Counted from the stretch's first letter, positions 43,279-56,143 are shown. The stretch is 64,000 nucleotides of DNA from Alopecurus myosuroides (GCA_028641055.1 CM054062.1:139480682-139544681), one strand, 5' to 3'. Numbers and translations are program-made. The notes: generated by a model from the sequence alone, not told the origin.

Positions 43279-44792
43279 TGATGACCCACAAGTATAGGGG
43301 GTGTATCATAGTACTTTTGATAGATAAGAGTGTCAAACCCAACAAGGAGCAAAACGTGTTGACAAGCAGGTTGGATAGAGGATTCACTGTAAACACTAGC
43401 AAACGAGTTTTTAGAGGTTTTTGATATAGCAGATAAATAAAGTGCGAGTAAATAAAGTGCAGTAAATAATATTGCAGCGAGTGGCCCAATCCTTTTGAGA
43501 GCAAAGGACAATCCGTTTGTGTTACTTATGACTACCAAACATTCTCGAGGACACATGGGAATTTCGTCAAGTGCTTTCGCTTTGCTACGGTTGATTAATA
43601 TCCATTGGTTCGTGAAGTGTTGTGTGGGTGAACCTACGCTAATGCACCGCTCAACTAGGACTTATACATACTTGTGATTATACCCCTTTTAAGCATCCGC
43701 AAATGCAAGAAAGTAATTAAGATAAATCTAAACACGGCCTTAAAACTCTGGGATTCTACGCTCCCTCGTGCATTGGTTTCCTAACGGGGGTTTAGGTTTA
43801 TATCACTCTGGCAACCCCAAAATTAGTAGCCAAATACACAATGCATCCTCCTAGGCCCAAAAAGGTGAAGTATCATGTAGTCGACGTTCACATGACACCA
43901 CTAGAAGAATAGCACCACAACTTAAATACCGAACCACGAGATATTACTTCAACATAATTTCACTAATAACATCATGACTTCTCCCATGTCCTCGAGAACT
44001 AAACAAACTACTCACAAGTCATCGTATGGATCATAATCATAGGTGATATAATGGATAATAACAATCTGGTCATAAAGTGCTAACACCGATAAATCTCACA
44101 AGCATCAACTACTAACAAGTAATCCACACCGTGAGAGAGATCTAATGTAAAACAATGATAGAGGCCCCTAATTGTTACAGTGGGATGACGGTGGATGATG
44201 AGGGTGATGGTGCTGGTGGTGATGATGATGACGATGACGATCTTGATGATGCTCGGAGCAATGACGGTGACGATGGCGATGATTTCCCCTCTCCGGAGAG
44301 GAATTTCCCCCGACAGATTTCTCGATGCCGGAGAGCTTTTCTCTCTCTAGTGTTTTCCGCTCCGAGGCGGCGGCGGAATAATTCTTTGATGATCCCCTAG
44401 GGCTTAGGGTTCCCTGGGGGACAAATACGCGAAAGAGGTCGACCAGAGGTGGGCCAGGGTGGCCACACCACCTCGCGGCGCGGTCAAGGGGGGCGCCACC
44501 TGGTGGTGTGGGTCCCTAGTGGCCACCCCTCCGTCTCTCCTCGTGGCTGGCTCCCTCATCTGGACTTCTAAGACATCTCCGGTGCCCCCCTCCCTCTTCT
44601 TCTGATCTTCTGAAATAGGGTATCCTGACGGCGCTTTTTCCATCAGAAATCTTGTCCCGATGTTTATTCTCCAAAAATTATGAAACATGCAAAATAAGAT
44701 AAAATAACATAAGTGATGCATCATAACATGAAATATATCGATGAATAACAGAAAATAACAATATAAAACGGTGATGCAAAATGGACGTATCA
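43279..44792 (-). mobile_element. LTR C (3' LTR), 1514 bp
   Basis: On the minus strand it runs TGATACGTCCATTTTGCATC to ACTTGTGGGTCATCA. A polypurine tract lies directly upstream (plus 44793-44806), so this is the 3' LTR of a minus-strand element. A GAT-rich low-complexity stretch lies at 44208-44280. A common Triticeae LTR type by its edges, family not named. Confidence 0.8.
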
Positions 44793-45044
44793 ACTCCCCC
44801 AAGCTTAGACCTCGCTTGTCCCCAAGCGAAACTGAACTCGGTAAACATGACCACATGTTTATGGAGTGAGGTGCCGATAAATAAAATACAGACAAGAGGC
44901 ATCACATCTAATAAAGGACAGGTCATTTTAGACAACAACTTCCTCTCATATAATAAAACTTGAAACAAGTAGAGGAACAATAAAGGTGCAAAAGGTAAAT
45001 CAAAATTGGTGAAGGCAAACTTTGTTCTTGGTCAGAGAACAATT
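44793..45044 (-). mobile_element. 3' interior remnant of element C
   Basis: Starts with the complement of AAGCTTGGGGGAGT (polypurine tract) and GGGGACAAGCGAGG. No coding frame. The right border with the next LTR is set by homology to 56430 and is approximate. Confidence 0.55.
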
Positions 45045-48000
45045 CATAAAATAGTCTTACAAATGGCATAGTCAACATGGACTAGCCCCAAATAACAGAG
45101 TTCAAAGCAAAATACAACGGAAAGCAATCTTCAATGAGCCTCCTTCTCTTCATGTGCCACAGGAAGACATGTTGGGATGTAGGCTCGAGATCCTAAACCT
45201 TTACTCATCATCTGATTGACCTTCACGATGGAATATGAAGCCCCCCACAAGGGAGGAAGTCATTACAAACAATGTACTGGCAAGTGACACTTGTTTGGTG
45301 GCATTTTTAAGGAACAACTAGCTACATGATATTTGGTTGGTGGAGTCTAGGCTATTTTCATAAATCCAATTTTGTCCTATATTTGATAATTCCTTTTAAA
45401 CAAATGAAAACATTTGTATAATCCTTCATGGCTAAACCACCATAAAGTTGAACAAATCATCATGGCTAAACCACCATGAAGTTTGAAAGTCATCATGGCT
45501 AAACCACAATGAAGTTTGATTGTGGCACCATGGCTAAACCACCGTGTGCCCTATAAAGGGTTTCTACCATGTTTTACTTCATTCAAAAAAAAGATGAGGA
45601 GATACTTCGGCACCAACTCTGTCTAGCTGCTCAACTGGCCCATAACCGGGGACACGACTAAGATCTTAGTTTTAAACTCTGCAGAGGTTGTGCACTTTCA
45701 CCTTGAGACTCATTCTCCCCGAGGGAAGAATGAGACAAGATCTTTGGGAGGAGGGATTCAACCATACCAGCATGACTCGACGCTCCTAAAATTCTACCAC
45801 CCAATGTCATACAACAGGATGAACCCCAACTTACTTAATCTTGGCAGAGCCCATATTACCTCAAGGTTGCACTAGAAGCTAACTATACAGGGAAGACCTA
45901 CAAATCTCTTTATTCCTGGGTGGCAGTCCACATGTGCACTCTCAGGTGATAACCCCCACATTCATGGCTAAACCACCATGAACATGGTCCTGAGTAGCCA
46001 CTCAACATAATCCAAGCAAGGTTCAATCCACCCAGGTGTTTCATTGGGTTGTTAATTTTCATTTTTCAAAACATCACAACCCAACTAGTAACAGCAATAG
46101 TTGTGATAGCATTCTAGTATAGCTAAACTAGTACCTAGCATGGGTTTCAGGTTGGCTACACACTACTAGGTGTTCTAAGCATATCGTATACTTGGAAAAT
46201 AAATAAAATCACATATGATGCATACTACTGAAAACACTAATGCAATGTAAACAAAAGGGGGCCATGAGTATCACTTGCCTTGATAACAACAACCAGCACA
46301 AGCACAACAATAACATGTGTTGTATTGGTCTTCTCCAAAATCTAAAAAAGCAATAACAACACTAACATAAACATACCACTCAAACAATACAATCATAAAC
46401 ATGTATGCAAGCATGAATGCAACATTTTGTTTTACACGTGATAGATGTAGTGTTGAGGTGTATTTGGTATCATATGAGGTTTATTTAGTTGGTATAAGGC
46501 TCTGGTTAAGATTTATTTCAATGCATTATTTTAATTATTCATATTTAGTAGCCCATTAATAGATCTTTAGACTAATTAAATTTTAATCACACTTTTAAGT
46601 TTCTGTAAAAATTGGTCCTTGTTGTCTCTGGACAGAGGACACTAATACGAAGGCAACCCAATTGGTTTCACTCAAAAATACATTTTAGAATTTGAATTAT
46701 GGACAGATTACTTATTTGACCAAATTTGAAATAGAAAGCGTGTGCACTATACGATTTTGGTTTTCTCTGGTTCCATGATGTTCTACAAGTTCTAAGGAAT
46801 CCAAAGACTACAACTTTAACAAAATTGGAATTGTAGAACTCAATCTATGAATTAATTGGTGTTTATGAGTGGTTTTGGCAATTTAAATACTACTCCAAAA
46901 TTTTCTACAGAGACCACATGATATTTCTTCATTTGGGTAGATAATTTAATTAGCTTTCTAAAGGTTCAAATCTCACAATTTTTGGATCAATATTTAATTT
47001 TCTATCAAATTTACAATGGGACAACAGATTCTGTTTTTAAATTGGATTCAAATCAATTTAAACCGGGGGGTGCTGATTGGCGCTGACGGGGCTATGCCAC
47101 CCGGCGCTTTCCTAGTGGTGCGTACCATTTCGCGAAAAGAATCTAATCGCGGCCATTAAGATTGAATCAAACGGTAGGGATCTGAGAGGGGAGCTCACCG
47201 GCGGGGCGTGGCTGGAAGATGGCAACGCGGTGGTGGACTGCTCGGAGATCTCGCCGGAATTAGGCTCCTGTGGTCCTCGAGCTCGACGAAGGGGCAGCAG
47301 AGAAGCGGTGCATCACGGCGAGTATGAGGGGCTTCACTACAGTTTCTCCCGCTTCCCGGAACGGCGAGGGGAGGTGAACGGAGTTGCACGGGACTCCGGC
47401 GGGGCAGTGACGTCGATGGCCCGGTCGTTCTGCTGCAGGCGAGACCGCGGGAGTGGTCGGAGAAGTGCGCACGAGAGAGGAAGAGAGAATGGGCGACACA
47501 GAGGGGTTTGAGGTGGGCTCACCGTGCCGGAATCGGTGACGAACGGCGGGGGTTCACAGAGGCTCCGGCGAGGAAATTGGGGAGTTTGGAGGCGCGGGAT
47601 CTCGGGGAGCTAGAGGGGAAATGGAGAGGAGGTAGAGGCGCGCGTGCGCGGGGGGGGGGGGTTAGGGGGGTGTGGGCACCGTGAGAGCGTGGTGATCGTG
47701 GGGGGAGTGCGGGCGCGGGGGTGCGGTTGAAATGGGAGGGAGGTTAGGGGTACGCGTCATGCTGTCATCACCCTGGGCCCGCATGGCAGAGACAGAGAAG
47801 GGCGCGGCCGGGCCAGCTTCTACGCGCGCGCGCGAGCGATAGAGGGTTGGGCCCAGTGGGCTTCACGTGGGGAGAGAGGGAAGAGAGGGGCGAGTTGGGC
47901 TGGGCTGGTTGGCTGCTTTTTTTCTATTTTTTTTTTCCTTTTCTGTTTTCTTTTGTTAAATAAAAGGAACCCCCAAAAAATAATAGAATGAGTCAACTCA

Positions 48001-48254
48001 TTTAGAAAGTTTTGTAAAAATTATAGATTGCAAAGTTTAAAACATTTAAAATGTTTTGGTAATTTTTAAAAATCAAAATAAACTTTATTATAGGAAATTT
48101 AGCATGGGGTCATTAAGGTATTTTTTTTAGACGAATTTCATAGAGGGTTTTTGTTTTGTGATGTTTATATTTTTAAATGCACTTTTGTGTAACCATGTCA
48201 TGTTGATATGTATGCATGCTGGTTTAATCTTTTTGAAAATTCTAGAATGTTACA
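45045..48254 (-). mobile_element. Long chromovirus LTR (3' LTR, element I), truncated on the right in element sense
   Basis: The plus-strand right edge is GAATGTTACA and is followed by the complement of a polypurine tract and by a minus-strand integrase/chromodomain end, so it is the 3' LTR. It shares blocks in order with the LTR at 56144-60805 (for example TTCATGTGCCACAGG and CTCGAGATCCTAAAC). A CATGGCTAAACCACCATG motif repeats at 45427-45550 and 45964. 47170-47720 is GC-rich; long frames there lack domain support. Confidence 0.7.
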
Positions 48255-48931
48255 GACTAACCCCCTTAAGATGAAGCACGTCCTCGGGCTTCGGAAAGGC
48301 TAGCAAATAGGTGAGGGTGATCTTATATAAGGTCTTCTTCCCGTTCCCAAGTTGCTTCTTCCTCGGCGTGGTGATTCCAATGAACCTTGCAAAACTTGAT
48401 GGTCTTGGTACGGGTATTCCTCTCAGCTCTTTCCAGGATTTTGATGGGCTTCTCCCCATAAGTTAGGTCACTTTCTATTTGTACCTCTCCTAGGGGCACT
48501 GTATCACTCAAGGAAGTTTACGACATTTCAGGATGGCATTTCTTCAGCTGATTGACATGGAACACATTGTGTACTGCTGAAAGTACTTCTGGTAACTCCA
48601 ATTCATATGCTACTTCTCCTTTTCGGGACACCACTTTGAATGGTCCTATGAATCGTGGTGCTAGTTTTCCTTTAATTCCAAATCTCTTCACACCTCTAAG
48701 GGGTGATACTATCAAGTATACTCTATCTCTTGTTTCGTAAGAAACATCTCTACGCTTGTTATCAGCATAGCTCTTCTGTCTTGATTGTGCTATCTTCAAT
48801 CTATCTTTGATTAATCTAACTTTCTCCTCAGCTTCTTGAATGATGTCAGGACCAAAGAAACTTCTTTCTCCTTAACCACTCCACTATAGGGGTGTGGTAC
48901 ATTTCTTTCCATACAGGGCTTCAAATGGAGC
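48255..48931 (-). pseudogene. Chromovirus pol end: integrase C-terminus and chromodomain (element I)
   Basis: Reading leftward from 48931: APFEALYGKKC (a highly conserved gypsy integrase string), a broken linker, SRQKSYADNKRRDVSYE, then GIKGKLAPRFIGPFKVVSRK and SAVHNVFHVNQLKKC (48799-48518), then a chromodomain-like tail (KVHWNHHAEEEATWEREEDL, 48400-48323). Stops and shifts separate the parts. The rest of pol was cut off when Tat-like sequence inserted at 48932. A chromodomain at this position marks a chromovirus (Tekay-like). Confidence 0.85.
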
Positions 48932-49845
48932 TGTCGTGGGATAATCACGGCAGACGTTACCTGGGGTAACTTACTTTGGGGAAAATCGACTCTGGTGTTT
49001 GGGAGAGGGTTTAGCTCAAGGGAAATCATGTTGTCAGGTGATCGGGTAGCTCGGGCTGCAATGTCGCCGAGTCTCCGATCTAGGGTTACAATTATCAGCT
49101 CTCGTCTTACAAGGATACTCGACTGTCGGGTAAAACTCTTCTGTCCTCTCTTTGTCCCAGGAGCCGGTTTATATCTTACCCGGCTCTCTGACTTCTCATA
49201 CAAGACATACCCGGAATCCTACCCGAAAACCGCACACAACCCTAAATTTCCTAATCGTGACCCCCAAGGTAAGGGTTACAATACCTACGTTCTTCCTTGG
49301 GCCTTCTAGAAACTTCTTCTCCTTGGGTCGGGTCTTGTGCGATTCCCTTCGGGGCGGGTTTCACCTAGGTATGAGCCTAACGGGTTACCATCTCCCCATC
49401 AGTAGTCCCCGGAATAGCTTGGGCTTCTCGGGATCAACCATGAAGCGCATGCTATTCCCTGCAAAACAATAAACATTCAAATACATAATATACCGGGTCA
49501 GAGTGCTTTTGATTGTAGCTAGACCTGCTCTTTGGGCGGTCCATATAATAACCCGGTTCTTCCCAAGCCAGGGCATCATTTCCCGGGTCAACACTCCAAG
49601 GAAACGGACAAGACCCGGCATTCGTATCACTGTCAGCTAATCCGAATAATACGCCCATAATCCATCTCAATCTCTATCCGGATATCTCGCAACGAATATT
49701 TTGATACTTATCCCCAAATATCCGGGTCGGATCATTTTCTTCCGAAAATTTTGCACTTACCGCCCAAACCTAGGGTTTTTTCCCCCGCGCCTATAAATAG
49801 GCCCCAGGGGTCAACCCTAACCTCAACGTTCACCACAGGAGCTGG
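48932..49845 (-). mobile_element. Tat-like element A2, 3' end only
   Basis: LTR at 48932-49401 (TGTCGTGGG to CCCCATCA) related to the A1 LTR, followed by the complement of its polypurine tract and by the start of the antisense-gene region, including a TATA box CTATAAATAG at 49791-49800 on the plus strand. Homology to A1 stops near 49845, where element B begins. The probable target duplication is GGAGC at 48927-48931; its partner is lost. Confidence 0.75.
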
Positions 49846-50050
49846 CGGAAAACCTTGGTACGAGTTTGAGTGCACTCCTGCAGAGAAGAAAAAAGCATTG
49901 TGAGTGGGAAGATTCGGACCGAATAGATTGCAACTCGTTTTGAGCCTTATCTACTCGGCCCAAATCTCGGGGACTGGATGGTAGATAGGACAACGTCTAA
50001 AAAGAGGAAAGCTGGCAACTCGGAAAAATCAAAAAAGGATAGGCACTTAC

Positions 50051-53000
50051 CCGGTTGGTCTTTTCAATATCTTCAGCAGCTTTGCGCAGGCACAACAGCT
50101 TATGCGCCAGGGTGCTGCTGGAGGAGGCCATTGCCATGGAAACAGGACCAACATCGGCCTTGTTCCACATCTGCCGGTAGTTGTCAAGGTTCTTCAGCTG
50201 GACACCGTCCCATTCGGCGTGGCCGAATTTCTTGCTCTCCCATTCCCTCTCGATAAATCCTATCCGGTCAAGGACAGTCTCTAGGTCTTCTGGGAACTCG
50301 GACTCATCCTCTGTGGGGGGGGTATTATCTTGGATGGTCAGGGAAGTGTTCTTTCCCTTGGATCCGGAGAGGGCCAGGGCCTTCTGCTGCTTCAGATCAG
50401 CCAATCGCTCGGCCTCTTGTGCCATCTTGATCTTTTGGCGCTCCTGCAGCTCGACCCAGTATTCCGGGAAGTTGGGGGGCTTGTTGGTGACATTGGCGCC
50501 CGAGCCGGGAGCTTGTTGTTCAGCAGGGGAAAATTTGATATTGGTCTGTACCAATTTGGTGTTCCGATTAGGGGTCTTAGCCTGCTTAGGCTTGTTGAGT
50601 GGCTAGTCGGTCTTCTTGGGTGGCGGTAGCTGCTCGCGGGTTGCCCGCCTTGATGAGCGCCTGGCTTCTCGGGTGGTGGCGGATCGGTCTGCCCAGCGCC
50701 CCGTTTGGGTTGCACCCTGGTTGGCTGTGAAGCCGTCTTTGCTGTTGAGGGTGCTGGCTGCTTCTTGGAGATGTACTCGGGATCTTGCTGCTCTGGCGGA
50801 GGCATCTTCTTGGTTGGCGGCGCCTGAGGCTGGCCAACCGGTGCAGCGTTTGGCTGTGCTTGGTCTTGGAGTGATGGCTGCTCCCCAACCCGGTCCTGCG
50901 CAGACGGGGTATCTTGCCGCTGCTCGGCGGAGGTATCTTCTCGCTGCTCGGCGGCAGGATCTGGCCGCTCCATGGAAGAGTCTTGTTGCCGCTGCTCGGC
51001 AGTGGCATATCGGGGCTCCTCAGCGGAGGCCGCTGGTGGTGATGGTGGTCCCTCGGTGGTGGGTTCCTCGGCAGCCTGCTGAATGTTGGGATGCGGCTGC
51101 TCTAGAACCTGGTCGGTCTCCATCTCAGCGCCGATGTTCTCGGCGCCAAGATCATGCTCTTCTCGAGGAGGGGAGGACATCTGCGTCCTGCCCTCTGGTT
51201 GTTTGTTTCCCTCATCATCGGAAAGCGCCACGACGTCTCGTGGCACGCTTCTCTTGGGGGCTGGTTCGTTGGTGGCCTCGGCATCGAGTGCAGCACTGAA
51301 GTAAGATAAGCAGAGGAGAAGGAAAATCAGAGGAATGCAGAGAAGAAAGCCAGGAGAAAACAGAGAAGACAATGGAAGGCCAAGGGCCAAATTCAACTCG
51401 GAAGCACTTACCCTTCAGCAGTGGGGCGCTTCTTGCGCACGGTGGTCTTTTTGTTACCGGCATTCTTCTTTATCTTCTTGGCAGGGGGCTCCAGTGCCCC
51501 GCTACCTGTTCTCTTCCTGGATTCGGTGGGGGTGGCCACGGAAACAGGTGCCACGTCCAGTGGTTCCTCCCCCTCTCCCAGTTCTGTTTCGTCTGTGATT
51601 AAAAGGAGCAAAGGTTGAAGTGAGAAAAGAGAAGGATCAGGGCGCACTGCAAGCAAGCAAACAGGTGAACTCGGTCACCTTCTTCATCCTCTGACCAGTC
51701 CCGAATAGAGGCATAGTCTCGGGACTTACCATCCTGACCGGCACGAGGGATACAGAGTGTATACTGGACGTTAAACGATGTCTCGTCATCCTCGGTCCGG
51801 TTCGGTTTCTAGTTCCTCTCGAAGACGACATTGTCTTCTTGTTTTTGACGAGCGATATGCTGAAAGATGCAATTATAAAGCACAATGAGCTAAGTATCAA
51901 CTGAGGAATCATACTCGGTCTAGCGTGCAAACATAAAGCATAAAATGCTAAGGCCTAGAAGAGAGAAACGAGTAGGTGTTCTACTCGGTCTAGCGTGCAA
52001 ACATAAAGCATAAAATGCTAAGGCCTAGAAGAGAGAAACGAGTAGGTGTTCTACTCGGTCTAGCGTGCAAACATAAAGCACAAAATGCTAAGTCCTAGAA
52101 GAGGAACGCGAGCAGAGGTTCTACTCGGTCTAGCGTGCAAACATAAAGCATAAAATTCTAAGGCCTAGAATAGAGAAACGAGTAGGTGTTCTACTCGGTC
52201 TAGCGTGCAAACATAAAGCATAAAATGCTAAGGCCTAGAAGAGAGAGACGAGTAGGTGTTCTACTCGGTCTAGCGTGCAAACATAAAGCACAAAATGCTA
52301 AGTCCTAGAAGAGGAACGCGAGCTGAGGTTCTACTCAGCCTAACAAGTGAACAGAGAGTATCAGCGGCTAAGTCCTAGACAAGTATACATATGGAGACTC
52401 TACTCTGAACAACATGCACCCATAAAGCATAATAAGCTAAGTTCTAACAGAGGAGATCTATCCGGCATCAAATGCAAACAATAAGCATATTGGAATAAAA
52501 GGCTACGGTATTCTCTACTCGGTATGCAGTAGGGGAATGAGAATTGAGATCAGCAAGTGTGCAAAGAGGAACACTTACTTGAGGGATGCGCTTAGTGCGG
52601 CTATACGGCAGAAAGCCGTAAAACCAGTTATTTGCGAGCGTGGTCTGCAGGATGGACTTGGCCCAGATCGCCACCTCCGCTTTGGAGAGCTCGAAGGTGG
52701 TCGTCCGGGTGCAGTCGCGGGGGCCGACCATATAACACATCTTGTGTATCCGGTGTTCGAGTGGGAGGACTCGGCGCTCCACCCAGCAGGCTACCGGGTC
52801 GTCTTGGAGGAGTCCTTCCTGCACCAGCATTTGCAGGCGGTCGTCAACCTGGTTGGCGTCCTTCACCGTCTTCCTGGGGTGGTAACCCCAATTCCGCATC
52901 TCGGCGGGGGCGACGTTCTGGAACTCGGGAAGCTTAATCAAATCCACAACTTCCTCTCCTTCTGCGGCAGGGGCGTTCTTCACATAGAGGAATCCTCTTT

Positions 53001-53525
53001 GCCACTTGCGGCAAGTCTCGAGCCCGAGTACCTGCGGGTGGTACCCGGTGGAGCACTGGAGCATCATGGCGGAACCCGTGTGGGTCATTTCCTTCAGGGC
53101 AGTTGGATTAGAAGGGTTGGGGATACTTTGCTGGCGGAGAAAGAAGAATTTGGCTCAAGTGTGGACGGTAGGATATACGCCAAGGAAAGCTTCGCAGACG
53201 GCAGCATGAGTGGAAAGCATGGCTACCGCATTGGCGGGAAGATGGTGTGGCTGGAGGTCGAAATGCCGCAGGAAATCCTGCATGAACTTTGAGATAGGAA
53301 GCCGAAGCCCCGCTTGAAATGGCTTAAGAATACCACGTACTCACCGGGTTCAGGAGTGGGAACGAGCTCCGTCCCGGGCGAGCGGCAGATGACGCCGGGA
53401 GGGACCCGTCGTGTGTTGACGAGCCACTGGCAGTCTGACGCTTTCACGTCGGAGCCCTCCCAGCCTGCGTGCGACAGCGCCACCTCCTCCTCGTGCAGAT
53501 CTCCGGCGATGTTCTCGATCTCCAT
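50051..53525 (-). pseudogene. Antisense extra gene of B, decayed and 3'-truncated
   Basis: The TATA-like TTTAAATACC (plus 53746-53755) precedes an ATG at 53525 in good context (GCCATGG). The first exon carries the same type of gypsy-associated domain as the A1 antisense gene (AGLRLPISKFMQDFLRHF, then DLQPHHLPANAVAML). It is broken by a one-base loss near 53330 and a TGA near 53150; the second half (53088-52579) stays open to a donor AA/GTAAGT. Later exons include a Lys-rich, nuclear-signal-like stretch (PPAKKIKKNAGNKK, near 51480), a Pro/Gln/Glu-rich exon (about 51300-50600) and a polar exon (50554-50051) with donor CCGG/GTAAGT. It then runs into the junction with A2. Confidence 0.65.
51911..52330. 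repeat. 70-bp tandem repeat, six exact-length copies, in an intron of the B antisense gene
   Basis: Units start CTACTCGGTCTAGCGTGCAA at 51911 (edge variant), 51981, 52051, 52121, 52191 and 52261. Units 3 and 6 share the variants CAAAATGCTAAGTCC and GAGGAACGCGAGC, while units 1, 2, 4 and 5 share AAGGCC and GAGTAGGTGTT. The array is therefore a 210-bp three-unit block present twice. A degenerate seventh copy follows to about 52400. Confidence 0.95.
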
Positions 53526-54286
53526 GGCGGTTCCTTCGGTGAAGAGGCGGGCGCGTCGGGGGCGGAGACGAGGGCCGGAGGCGGAGGCGCATGGGGATGA
53601 TCTCTCTCGCTCTCTGTACATGGAACAGCGGTGGGCGGCGAGCTAGCGGCGGCACTGTTTTCTCGCAGCAGAGGCAAGGGCGAAGGTGAAGAGCGAAGGC
53701 AAGAAGGGGGAAGTGCGAGGAGAGCGGAGTAGAGGGCGGCGCGGGGGTATTTAAACCTCCCCGTGTGCAGTTACTATCTGGGATCAATCGTGGGCAAGAT
53801 CGTGCGGAGTGGGAGTTAACGTGCCTGTTAGAAACGCACACAGCGCGAAATGCGTGCGTAACGGGCGCAGTTAATCCCACGACGCGCGTCGTGGGCTCTC
53901 GAGTACATGCGCGAGGTGACACAACGGCCCATGGGCCCTAGGCGCACTGGTGGGCGCGTGCCACGCAGTCACGCCAGAACCGAGGTGTCGGGGGTACGAT
54001 TGCGTGACACGTGCGTTCCCTGGACACGAGAAGATGGAACCGCTCTGAGCGGCAAAGTGTTGAAAATTTCACTAAGTGTTGGGTTCTCGGCGGAACTCAG
54101 CATCGCGTGGTCTACTCGGTGCCGAGAAGAAAATTCTAAAGGCCATAATAAGAAAGGTCTGAATAAAGATTGTGGGCATCCGAGTTGAGGAGCAACTCAG
54201 TCACACTTCAGCATGGAGGCAATTTGATTAAACCTGGCAGGGCCCAACGAAAAAGTTCTCCGGACTCTACCAGCTTCGGGGACTAA

Positions 54287-55129
54287 TGTCGGGGGGCTAC
54301 CCCCGAGTAGGGGTAAGAGTGGCGGTAAAACAGTGATCAATGTATGGTTTGCGGGTAGGCGGCTACCCGGGTATCCGGTATCCGGTAGACGCTACTCGGT
54401 GATAAGTACTGAAGGCCAAGAGAAGATAACAAGTGATGTTCTGGATCAACCGGGTAGATGGGAAGTTGTCTCTACTCGGGCACAAAGTCAATGGAGCCGT
54501 TGTGGGAGATCCCGCGTATCCCGCAGCCGTACAGGCGTGCGGTTCAACTTACTAGGAGCATGATTATCCGTGCTGAGGCGTGGGCACAGTAAGGGTAGGC
54601 GCCTACCAAGTCCTGTCACTGACAGGGGGACATGACATGTCAGTGACCTACCCTAAGGGGCTGACAGGGTGGACAAGACCTGTCAGCCTGACGGCGCGGC
54701 GACTTTCGGCACAGCGTCAGCGGGAACACAGAGGCATGCGACATGTGCACAGTGGTGTTGTCACTTCGTGTAATTTTAAGTGTAGTTTACTCGCTGACCA
54801 CCAGTATATAAGGAGGCCAGCCCCCTCCTGCGTGGGGGACGTTGGATCCATGCGCATTTATTGCGAGTCTTAGCAGCACACAGAGAGAGAACTGGCAGCT
54901 GGCTACTCGGCTGAGAGTAGAGTTTGTACTTTCGCTACTCGGTTGAGCTATATACACAGAGATAGGAAGGAGTAGGGGTGTTACCTCCACACGAGGGCCC
55001 CGAACCTGGGTAGATCTTGGTGTTTGTAGTGTTTCTACTCGACGTGCGATCCCTCCCCGAATACCTACATCGTCCATCGGCCCCAAACTTTAGCCACCCT
55101 ATGACATCTGTCTTTACCTCACCACGACA
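54287..55129 (+). repeat. 3' LTR of B
   Basis: 843 bp, TGTCGGGGGG to CACCACGACA. TATA box TATATAAGG at 54805-54813. A 10-bp perfect inverted repeat (GTCACTGACA / TGTCAGTGAC) sits at 54616-54648. Confidence 0.85.
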
Positions 55130-56143
55130 GTACCTCCACCAAAACCCCCTTCGGGTGGCTCTTGGCGGACCCTATAGCGGATGTAACCGGTTGTACCGAT
55201 GGGCGGAACCTCCGGTGTTCCCACCGGTACCTCCGCCCCTTCAACAAGCATACAGAGAGCGGTTTGCCACCGGTGGAGCTACCGGTGGTGGTTCCGCTAA
55301 AAACACGTTCGGGTGCCACATCGCCGAGGCCAGGGCAGAATCCACCGGTAGTACCGGTGGGCGGTACCTCTGGTGTTCCCACCGGTAGCTCCGTACCTGG
55401 AGAACCAGCTGAGGGAAAGAGGAGCCACTCGGGCTCCAGACAAAATGGACTACCGGTAGTACCGGTGGAAACACCGGTACCTCCGGTGCTGCGTGGGCTG
55501 CCCAACGGCCAGATTGGGGAAGGGGTATTGAAAGCCCTTCCCCTACCTCTTAAATGCTAAGCTTCTCACACACACTCTCTCTCTCTTAGGCATTAATGCG
55601 AGCTTCAACCTCCTATATCTCCCTCTCCAACGACCCAATCACTACATAACTTTGTGGAGAGCTAGAGGAGACCTAGATCCGTGATTCCACCAAAGGAATT
55701 GCAAATCCATACACCACATCCTAGTAGATTAAGAACCCTACTTGAGGCCTAGAAACCTTAGTAGATCTCGTGCTTGGAGCTTCCACCTTGTTGCAAAGAA
55801 TCTCCGGATTGTTTGAGAGCCTCCATCCATCTTGTGGAGTGTCATAAACCTTGTGTAAAGGTTTGGTCAACGCCTTCAAGTCGACCTCATAGTGAAAACG
55901 AGAATCTCCCTCACCGGAGAAGCTCAAGGAGAATAAGGTGTGCACATCCGTGCTATTGAGGAGTGCCTAGGTGGCTCCCCACCTCTCCAACGTATACGTA
56001 CTTCTCTTTGAGTTAGAACTACGGGAAACATATCCTTGTCTCCTTGTTTACACTTGTGGTTTATCTTGTTACCTTTAGTTTTACTTCTGTTGCGTATCAT
56101 ATCTTGTATCACATAGGTTTCTCATCTAGATGCACATCTAGAG
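55130..56143 (+). mobile_element. Partial second copy of LTR X
   Basis: Aligns with 42069-42954 of LTR X, including the ACCGGT-rich part and the AGATGCACATCTAGAG string where it ends. B sits at its left edge and the next LTR at its right edge, so both ends are interruptions. Confidence 0.8.

Larger units (their letters stand above)
49846..55129 (+). mobile_element. Tat-like element B, 3' part only
   Basis: The plus-strand 3' LTR (54287-55129) is preceded by a polypurine tract (CTTCGGGGACTAA). Upstream lies a decayed antisense gene. B starts abruptly at about 49846 inside an intron of that gene, so the pol region and 5' LTR are missing. GTACC at 55130-55134 is the likely target duplication. 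Confidence 0.75.

Noticed and set aside
44155..44400. Asp-rich plus-strand frame in LTR C
   Set aside because: Translation of a GAT-type low-complexity stretch within an LTR.
47195..47522. Frames in the GC-rich part of chromovirus LTR I
   Set aside because: Both strands open, no domain, and the block corresponds to the transcribed leader of a long LTR.
50616..51299. 227-codon plus-strand frame
   Set aside because: Antisense shadow of the Pro/Gln/Glu-rich exon of the B antisense gene.
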